NCBI GenBank assembly: GCA_003577005.1
Contig: QEUW01000251.1
Coordinates: forward strand, 1-11,483
Reading direction: 5' to 3'
DNA from: Chloroflexota bacterium
GTDB lineage: Bacteria; Chloroflexota; Anaerolineae; Caldilineales; Caldilineaceae
DNA length: 11,483 nt
In this document: positions 6,665 through 11,483 of the stretch, in pieces
Numbering within the stretch: the stretch's first letter is position 1
Layout: each line of letters opens with the position of its first letter
Program-made: the position numbers and the translations under genes
Notes under the pieces: model-generated
Told to the model about the DNA's origin: nothing
What the model saw: the letters and a program-made list of their open reading frames with translations, nothing else
Databases searched by the model: none

Positions 6665-7453
6665 ATGGCTTCAAAATGGAGCGGGTCGGTGCTAACCATT
6701 GTGCCGACCTACAACGAGTGCGAAAACATTGAACGGCTGGTGGCGCAGATACGCTCATTGCCCGGTGATATTCATGTCCTTATTGTGGATGACCATTCAC
6801 CCGACGGCACCGGGCCGATTGTGGACCGGCTCGCAGCCACCGATCCAGGTGTGCAAGTGATCCATCGGCCCGATAAGCTGGGGTTGGGCACCGCCTACAA
6901 GACGGGTTTTGCCCACGGTCTGGCCCACGGCTACGACTATCTCTGCACCATGGATGCTGATTTTAGCCACAGCCCGGAGAGTTTGCCCGCGCTGCTCGGC
7001 AAGGCCAGCCAGGGTTACGATCTGGTCATCGGCAGCCGGTATGTGCCGGGCGGCAGTGTCGTCGGGTGTACCTGGTGGCGCCGCTTTGTCAGCTATGCGG
7101 CCAACTGGCTGGCGCACACCGTGCTCGGCATCGACGCCCGCGATTGCACCGCTGGCTTTCGCTGCTACCGGCGCACGGTGCTCGAAACCATTCCTCTCGA
7201 CGCAATCTTTAGCAGCGGCTACAGTTTCCTCATCGAGATGGCCTTCTACTGCCAACAGGCGGGCTTTCGGGTGGGTGAAGTGCCCATTACCTTTGTCAAC
7301 CGCACCGAAGGCACCAGCAAGATCAGCCGTAGCGAAATCTACCGCGCCATGTATACCCTGCTGCGCCTGCGCACTAGCATCTTGCCCTGGGAGCAGATCG
7401 TTGGCGTCTACCGGCGCCATCGCAGGCGAGTGACGATGGGCGACAGGGGGTAG
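6665..7453 (+). CDS. Polyprenol (dolichol)-phosphate mannosyltransferase, Dpm1-type GT2
   Basis: The enzyme transfers mannose from GDP-mannose (possibly another nucleotide sugar) to polyprenyl phosphate on the cytoplasmic face, supplying lipid-linked sugar for GT-C enzymes. Family motifs are in order in the 262-aa form: IVPTYNE (12-18), DDHSPDGT (42-49), DAD of the metal site (97-99), GSRY (123-126), DCTAGFR (160-166) and [10 protein letters not shown] (212-221). No C-terminal membrane helices are present, so it is the single-domain Dpm1/Ppm1-type form, with a basic tail (RRHRRR) that may contact the membrane. ATG 6665 places IVPTYNE at the usual distance from the N-terminus. A GTG at 6620 with AAGG 4 bases upstream would add 15 unconserved residues. 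A weak promoter (TTGTTG 6603, 17 bases, GATAAA 6626) would start transcription downstream of that GTG. The gene is flanked by two GT-C genes on the opposite strand, with 25 bases to the stop of the next. Confidence 0.92.
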   Translation: MASKWSGSVLTIVPTYNECENIERLVAQIRSLPGDIHVLIVDDHSPDGTGPIVDRLAATDPGVQVIHRPDKLGLGTAYKTGFAHGLAHGYDYLCTMDADFSHSPESLPALLGKASQGYDLVIGSRYVPGGSVVGCTWWRRFVSYAANWLAHTVLGIDARDCTAGFRCYRRTVLETIPLDAIFSSGYSFLIEMAFYCQQAGFRVGEVPITFVNRTEGTSKISRSEIYRAMYTLLRLRTSILPWEQIVGVYRRHRRRVTMGDRG

Positions 7454-7478
7454 GCGATGGACGGTGGCCTTCCGTTGG

Positions 7479-10379
7479 TCACTCTGCTCGTTGGATACGT
7501 ACCCAATCCACGGCTGCGGCAAGCAGGCGCCGGTCGCGATTCAGGCTGATCCGTAGAAAGGCGTCGGCTGGGTCGAGCACGACTGCCGCTGTGCCTGGTG
7601 CGGCTCCCTGCACACCGGCAATGGCAAAGTAGTTGCTCTGCAACTCTGCCAACGTCACGCCGGCACCGATCGCTTGCAGGGCGGCGACGGCATCTTCGGT
7701 GAGGTGAGCGCCGGCGTTACCGTAGCTGGCAACCAGCACTGGCGCTCCCAGCTCCACCTGGCGGAGAAATTCTGCCAGCGCTCCGCTCTCAAATGAATTG
7801 GCAGTCGTATCGAAACCCGCCGCCTGCCGAATGGCGCCGCTCTCGCGATCCAAAACGGTCACATTTACACCCAGCCGGCCCGCTGAGGCATCGGTTTGAT
7901 TCCCCTCTTCGTCAAAGAGTGCGATAAAAGCGCCATCGGCAAAGCCCTTCAGGTCGGCGTCGATAGGCAACTCCACCCCGGTGCTCCCGATGGGCCGTCC
8001 GCCGGGGATCACCTGGCGCGGTGGTGCTGCATAGCCCCACTCGAACTGGAGCCGGTTAAGGCCGTCTGTGAGCAAACGGCCGGGTACCGTCCAGATGATT
8101 TCCTGCCAGCCATCAGCAAGCTGATGTTCGCCCAGTTCCACACTGTTGACCGCCAGCGCCACCCGCTGCTGAGGGCTTTCCGGATAGGCAAAAGGATGGA
8201 CACGGACACGCACTACATAGCTCGCCGCCGGATCAACCTGGCGCAGCGGCACAAAGAGCCGGCTTTCGTGTGCAGTCGCCCAGGTAGCCGACGCTTCGTA
8301 CGGCTGGTCGGTTTCACTCGCATCCCAACCCTCCCCTCGATAGGGAAAGGCGCCACCGACACCCAAGTCTAGCTCAAAGTGGTCGGCGCCGGGCGGCTGT
8401 ATCACCCGGTAGGCTTCGACGCCATCCTCGGCCCAGAACGGCTCAGCTTCCAGTGGCAAGGTCTCTTTGACAAAGGCCCAACTCTCCTGCCAGTGGTCGG
8501 CATAGGGAAAACGTTGCGGGATGGGCGGAAAGAGCAAGACATAGCCCACGTTGTACAAATAGGCCAACTCATCGGCCTGGTCGCGGGCCCGCTCCAACAC
8601 ATCGGGCGCGACCGGCCAGCCAAATTCGATCTCGGTCAGCGCCTGAAAATAAGGGATGCGCTGGAAGTAGGCCAGCTTAAAGTCGGGCGCCCGGCTGATA
8701 TTGCCGCCGAGAATGGGCTTGCCGTGCGCCGTCTGGTAGTACTGTAGCAAAGTCTGCTCTGCCCCAAAGACGCCAAAACTGTTGCGCCAGCCCAACGGCA
8801 CCTGTAACACGCTCACCGGCCGCGGATCGGCCGCAATCACATCGTACACTGCCGGGATACGGGCATCCGACAGGGGCAAGGGAATCGCCAGGTGCTCGAA
8901 GAGAACGGCGCCGGCCAACACAATCGAGACCAGAGGCCAGAGACTGGAGACTGGAGACTGGAGGTGGTTCTCAGTTTTACGTTCTACGCTCTGCGTTCTA
9001 CGTTCCCCACCCCCCAACTGCTGCCAGAGCCAGTAGAGGGCATATCCTACCAGCACGGCGATCCCCAACATGAGCAGGACGCTGTTGCGATTGGGCGCCC
9101 GGTTGGCCTTGATGATGGGAATATAGTGCAACAGCGCATAGGGCAGGGGGAATGTCGCCTCGATGCCATCCAGATCAAAGCGGTAGCGGCCATCGATCTG
9201 CAAGAAGGGGCCCAGCGTGAACAGGCCAAAGACAACGCTTGTCCAGACCCAGATCGCGACCCGGCGGCCGTAACGCACGGCGCCCACCACCGCCAAGACC
9301 AGACAGACCCAGCCCAAAAAGACGGTGTTGACATCGCGAAAACCGCTGCCGTTCTCTGCCAGGGCTCGCAACTGCACACGGCGCAACTCGGCCACCAGGT
9401 CGCTCCCCCAGAGCGGGTGCAACACCGTAGGGGTGAACCAGCCCAGCAAGTCGGTGCTCAGCGGGATCGCCTCGCCCCACCCCTGGAGCGAGAAATCATC
9501 CGTCAAAAACTGGCGCAGGATCGGGATCAACACCGGCGACCAGAGAAGAAAAGCCATAACACCTACCATCGCCAGGGCCGAGACAAGCACCCACAGCCTG
9601 CCGGTGCGTTTCTGCAATACCTCTGTACCGGGTCGGGTAGCCTGTTGCGCTGTCGCCCCCTGGGCCAGATAGACGAACCCGGCAATCAACGTAAAGATCG
9701 CCAAAAAGAGCGCCGAAATCATCTCTGCCAGACCGGTGAGAGCAAAAAAGAGGCCGGCCAACGCCGCTGCCTTGCGGCGGCGAGGGAGAGAGAGGTCACT
9801 GTCTAGACTGCGCAGGAGCATCAAGGCGTAGAAGGGAATCCACTGCGTGGTCACCATGTCATAGTGACCCAGAGCGGCGTAGACAGCGCGGTTGCTGGCA
9901 AAGGCGTAGACCAGACCTGCGATCAGGGCAGGGGCAAAGGCGCCGGGCGCACCGATGACATATTGTGGTTCGTTCGTCTCGGCTCTTGCCGCACGCGCCA
10001 GCAAGTAACGGACGAGCAAAAAGGTCCCGTACCCACTGAGGACGGTGCTGCTGAGCAGCGCCAGATTGCTGCCAAAGGGCAGGTTGACGGCGAGCATGAG
10101 TGGCTGCGCCACCAGTGCATGAAAGAAATTGTAAGTGTAAAGGATCAGATCAATACCGAGTGGATACCAAATCAACTCGGTGTGCAGCGGGCTGGCGAGG
10201 CGGTCGACGGCGGCCTCTTTGAAATACCAGATGTTCCAAAGAAAGGTGGATTCATCAAACGCCCACTGTGCGATACCGGGCACATGTGTAGTCAAACGGG
10301 TGATCAGCGGCCAGGTGAGGAGTAGTGCGAGAAGCGAGTACAAGCCCAGCGCCACTCGATGGACATGTTTTGACATCAT
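7479..10379 (-). CDS. Large GT-C-like membrane protein with C-terminal ILEI/FAM3-like domain
   Basis: This 966-aa protein appears to be a membrane glycosyltransferase acting outside the membrane on a lipid-linked sugar (inferred from fold and context). Residues 1 to about 500 hold some 11 hydrophobic helices; the first external loop has the acidic FDES typical of GT-C active sites. A soluble region follows ([14 protein letters not shown] near 560), then a beta-rich domain (about 680-790). The end (about 795-950) resembles the interleukin-like EMT inducer domain: [31 protein letters not shown], a helix with [19 protein letters not shown], and [18 protein letters not shown] 10379 is chosen because an extended -10 ends 9 bases upstream; a TTG at 10430 would put that promoter inside the gene. 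No Shine-Dalgarno is present. A repeat-derived loop lies at about residues 458-479. It converges on the mannosyltransferase gene. Confidence 0.85.
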   Translation of the reverse strand: MMSKHVHRVALGLYSLLALLLTWPLITRLTTHVPGIAQWAFDESTFLWNIWYFKEAAVDRLASPLHTELIWYPLGIDLILYTYNFFHALVAQPLMLAVNLPFGSNLALLSSTVLSGYGTFLLVRYLLARAARAETNEPQYVIGAPGAFAPALIAGLVYAFASNRAVYAALGHYDMVTTQWIPFYALMLLRSLDSDLSLPRRRKAAALAGLFFALTGLAEMISALFLAIFTLIAGFVYLAQGATAQQATRPGTEVLQKRTGRLWVLVSALAMVGVMAFLLWSPVLIPILRQFLTDDFSLQGWGEAIPLSTDLLGWFTPTVLHPLWGSDLVAELRRVQLRALAENGSGFRDVNTVFLGWVCLVLAVVGAVRYGRRVAIWVWTSVVFGLFTLGPFLQIDGRYRFDLDGIEATFPLPYALLHYIPIIKANRAPNRNSVLLMLGIAVLVGYALYWLWQQLGGGERRTQSVERKTENHLQSPVSSLWPLVSIVLAGAVLFEHLAIPLPLSDARIPAVYDVIAADPRPVSVLQVPLGWRNSFGVFGAEQTLLQYYQTAHGKPILGGNISRAPDFKLAYFQRIPYFQALTEIEFGWPVAPDVLERARDQADELAYLYNVGYVLLFPPIPQRFPYADHWQESWAFVKETLPLEAEPFWAEDGVEAYRVIQPPGADHFELDLGVGGAFPYRGEGWDASETDQPYEASATWATAHESRLFVPLRQVDPAASYVVRVRVHPFAYPESPQQRVALAVNSVELGEHQLADGWQEIIWTVPGRLLTDGLNRLQFEWGYAAPPRQVIPGGRPIGSTGVELPIDADLKGFADGAFIALFDEEGNQTDASAGRLGVNVTVLDRESGAIRQAAGFDTTANSFESGALAEFLRQVELGAPVLVASYGNAGAHLTEDAVAALQAIGAGVTLAELQSNYFAIAGVQGAAPGTAAVVLDPADAFLRISLNRDRRLLAAAVDWVRIQRAE
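8941..9005. repeat. Two heptamer tandem arrays inside the large GT-C gene
   Basis: Bases 8941-8963 hold three AGACTGG units plus a partial fourth. Bases 8978-9005 hold four heptamers: TACGTTC, TACGCTC, TGCGTTC, TACGTTC. Both arrays have period 7. Together they encode a polar loop (with [20 protein letters not shown]) just before the last predicted membrane helix, without breaking the frame. The sequence is unlike the surrounding hydrophobic coding DNA. Confidence 0.8.
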
Positions 10380-10388
10380 AGGGTGTGC

Positions 10389-10418
10389 ATTATAGCACGT
10401 TCCAACTGTGCGCCCCAA
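10389..10418 (-). promoter_or_regulatory. Extended -10 promoter giving a leaderless or near-leaderless mRNA
   Basis: On the minus strand, TTGGGG (10418-10413) is followed by 18 bases and a perfect TATAAT (10394-10389) preceded by TGC, an extended -10. With the usual 6-8 bases from -10 to the start point, transcription begins about 10383-10380, at or within a few bases of the ATG at 10379. The absence of a Shine-Dalgarno agrees with this. Confidence 0.65.
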
Positions 10419-10466
10419 CACAGCCGGCAAAACGCATTTGGTATTAAGTAGAGAGGTAAAGTCCCG

Positions 10467-10484
10467 TTCAACGATCCTTCAACG
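10467..10484. repeat. Direct repeat TTCAACG with 11-base period
   Basis: TTCAACG occurs at 10467-10473 and 10478-10484, one helical turn apart, in the intergenic region between the divergent GT-C and LuxR-type genes. The spacing would suit side-by-side binding of a dimeric regulator. With only two copies it could be chance. Confidence 0.3.
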
Positions 10485-10580
10485 GACCCTTGCTATCCTG
10501 TCGTGGAGCGAGCTATACAGTAGCGGTTTTTCTCGGTAGATCGCAATGATCATCATGGATCGTCAACTCGGTTGCTGGTT

Positions 10581-10608
10581 TTGACAATCCAGCGAGGCAA
10601 GTTATGGT
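10581..10608 (+). promoter_or_regulatory. Sigma-70-type promoter for the LuxR-type gene
   Basis: A perfect TTGACA (10581-10586) is followed by 16 bases and TATGGT (10603-10608, 4/6 match). Transcription would begin near 10615, leaving a leader of about 58 bases before the ATG. Confidence 0.5.
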
Positions 10609-10672
10609 CTACTGATGCTGTCTATGCTCGCTTGTAGTCGCTGTTGTTCAACCGGCATAGGAGGAAGAAAAT

Positions 10673-11122
10673 ATGGTCCAGCATCCCCCGGCAGCTGTGC
10701 AGCACCGCACAGATGTCAAGTCCGAGATCGCTCACCTCCTCGAACGTCTTTTTGAACTGGTGGAAGAGTGCCCCCACCCGCCGGCCAGTTTGCGGCGGTC
10801 CCACCTGTGCGATAGGCGCGAGGAAAACACAGTTGACCCCCTCATGGTACATCTGGAGACAGAGGAAGCATTCTATCTCATCGTCAAATGCGCAATTGGG
10901 CCAGGACGCACCACCCTCAGCCCGCGCGAGCAGGAGATCGTGCGGCTGGTTTCCAATGGCCATCCCAACAAAGCCATCGCCCGCCAGCTTGCCATCAGCC
11001 AGCATACGGTCAACACCCATGTCCGGCGCATTTTCGACAAGTTAGGTGTCAGCAGCCGCGCTGAAATGGTGGCCTATGCTCTGCAATCAGGTCTGGTGGG
11101 AACACAGACACCGTACAATTAG
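10673..11122 (+). CDS. Small LuxR-family transcriptional regulator (C-terminal HTH only)
   Basis: This 149-aa protein has a clear LuxR/FixJ-type DNA-binding domain at residues 82-140: LSPREQEIVRLVSNGHPNKAIA, the recognition helix region ISQHTVNTHVRRIFDKLGV, and SSRAEMVAYAL. The N-terminal 80 residues are too short for a receiver domain and lack a phospho-acceptor pattern. They contain a helical segment (about 14-33) and a short beta-like stretch (HLETEEAFYLIVK) of the kind seen in small stand-alone LuxR proteins of Chloroflexota and Actinomycetota. The input signal is therefore unknown. The start is well supported: AGGAGGA (10659-10665) lies 8 bases before the ATG. It is divergent from the large GT-C gene with about 290 bases between them, so control of itself or that neighbour is possible but not shown. 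Confidence 0.9.
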   Translation: MVQHPPAAVQHRTDVKSEIAHLLERLFELVEECPHPPASLRRSHLCDRREENTVDPLMVHLETEEAFYLIVKCAIGPGRTTLSPREQEIVRLVSNGHPNKAIARQLAISQHTVNTHVRRIFDKLGVSSRAEMVAYALQSGLVGTQTPYN

Positions 11123-11140
11123 AGGCCGATTAGTAGCCGC

Positions 11141-11168
11141 TTAGTAATTGACAATTGTCAATTGCTAA
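11141..11168. terminator. 28-base near-perfect palindrome between convergent genes, candidate bidirectional terminator
   Basis: The central 18 bases (AATTGACAATTGTCAATT) are a perfect palindrome. Including one G-T pair, symmetry extends to TTAG on the left and CTAA on the right. As RNA it would fold into a 12-bp stem with an AATT loop on either strand. It lies 19 bases after the LuxR-type stop and 33 bases after the stop of the convergent methyltransferase gene, the expected place for a shared terminator. The stem is A/T-rich and lacks a clear U-tract, so a dispersed palindromic repeat is an alternative. Confidence 0.5.
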
Positions 11169-11201
11169 TGGTGGCATCTGGTTGTCACAACGTTATCGTA
11201 C

Positions 11202-11483
11202 TCAGGCGCTGCCGGGGGCGTAGGGTCGTGGTTTTTCGGCTATGCAAAGCACACTCGTGCCAAAAGGGAGACGAAAGCGGCGCAACAACACCGCTTCGAC
11301 CCAACCCACACCGTGGAGTACAGTATTGACCGGTTCGGGGATCGGCTCCATTTCCACCTGATAGATGGTGGCATCGCCGGTGAGGTGCGGGCTGGCCAAA
11401 TCCGGCTTATAGGGCCGCAACAAGCGCAGGGCCGCAATCAGCGGGAAGAGAAAAAAGTTATTGTAACTGATCCGCCGGATGCG
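11202..11483 (-). CDS. Class I SAM-dependent methyltransferase, C-terminal part only
   Basis: Only the last 93 residues are in the window; the gene enters from the right edge in frame. The fragment begins [20 protein letters not shown] and ends with an [23 protein letters not shown] block. The pattern RISY-N-x3-FP-x2-A-x-R-L-x-R near the start and R-x-LPFG-x-S-x-L-x2-A-x-KP near the end matches the C-terminal cap of methyltransferases found in many surface-glycan and polyprenol clusters. The SAM-binding glycine motif lies outside the window, so assignment rests on the C-terminus alone. The substrate is unknown. The gene converges on the LuxR-type gene with 79 bases between stops. Confidence 0.7.
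   Translation of the reverse strand, partial: RIRRISYNNFFLFPLIAALRLLRPYKPDLASPHLTGDATIYQVEMEPIPEPVNTVLHGVGWVEAVLLRRFRLPFGTSVLCIAEKPRPYAPGSA

Noticed and set aside
8941..9005. CRISPR-like array
   Set aside because: Units are 7 bases and contiguous, with no 20-40 base repeats or spacers, and no cas genes are nearby.
8892..9806. 304-residue plus-strand open frame
   Set aside because: It is antisense to the helix-rich part of the large GT-C gene, and its Gln/Arg/Asp-rich sequence is typical of a reverse-frame shadow.
10380..10430. N-terminal extension of the large GT-C gene from TTG at 10430
   Set aside because: No Shine-Dalgarno precedes the TTG, the added 17 residues look non-conserved, and a strong extended -10 promoter lies within them.

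Overview
The window looks like a chromosomal segment of a GC-rich member of the Chloroflexota (Anaerolineae/Caldilinea-like). This is inferred from gene style, not from a marker gene. The style includes an Ala/Pro-linker lipoprotein for peptide ABC transport, very large GT-C membrane proteins with C-terminal beta domains, a short LuxR-type regulator without a receiver domain, and short tandem repeats scattered in and between genes. No rRNA, tRNA, CRISPR array, integrase or transposase gene is visible.

Layout: a hexamer tandem repeat at the left edge (1-39); a family 5 (peptide/opine-type) solute-binding lipoprotein on the minus strand (75-2087); a 677-base divergent intergenic region with a probable promoter and operator for the lipoprotein gene, a perfect 22-bp inverted repeat, a 131-bp element with 23-bp imperfect terminal inverted repeats, and a near-consensus sigma-70 promoter; a MenA-like UbiA-family membrane protein (2765-3817) followed by an unrecognised two-TM protein (3854-4381), probably one operon; a DUF2723/TMEM260-like GT-C protein on the minus strand (4394-6400); a polyprenol-phosphate-mannose synthase on the plus strand (6665-7453); a second, very large GT-C-like protein on the minus strand (7479-10379) whose C-terminus resembles the ILEI/FAM3 (interleukin-like EMT inducer) fold; a small LuxR-type regulator (10673-11122); and the C-terminal part of a class I SAM-dependent methyltransferase on the minus strand (11202 to the window edge).

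Central idea (inference): 4394-10379 is a lipid-linked glycosylation module. The soluble synthase would load mannose (or another hexose) onto a polyprenyl phosphate. The two GT-C proteins would use that lipid-linked sugar on the outer face of the membrane. The pairing of a Dpm1-type synthase, a TMEM260-type GT-C and an ILEI-type lectin-like domain recalls parts of eukaryotic protein O-mannosylation (TMEM260, and the ILEI-like stem domain of POMGNT1). A UbiA-family lipid enzyme and a methyltransferase of a type common in glycan clusters flank it.

At a smaller scale, both GT-C genes carry in-frame stretches of short tandem repeats (AGAYTGG-type units and TACGTTC-type heptamers) in predicted inter-helix loops. 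The larger GT-C gene also appears to be transcribed as a leaderless or near-leaderless mRNA from an extended -10 promoter that ends about 9 bases before its ATG.
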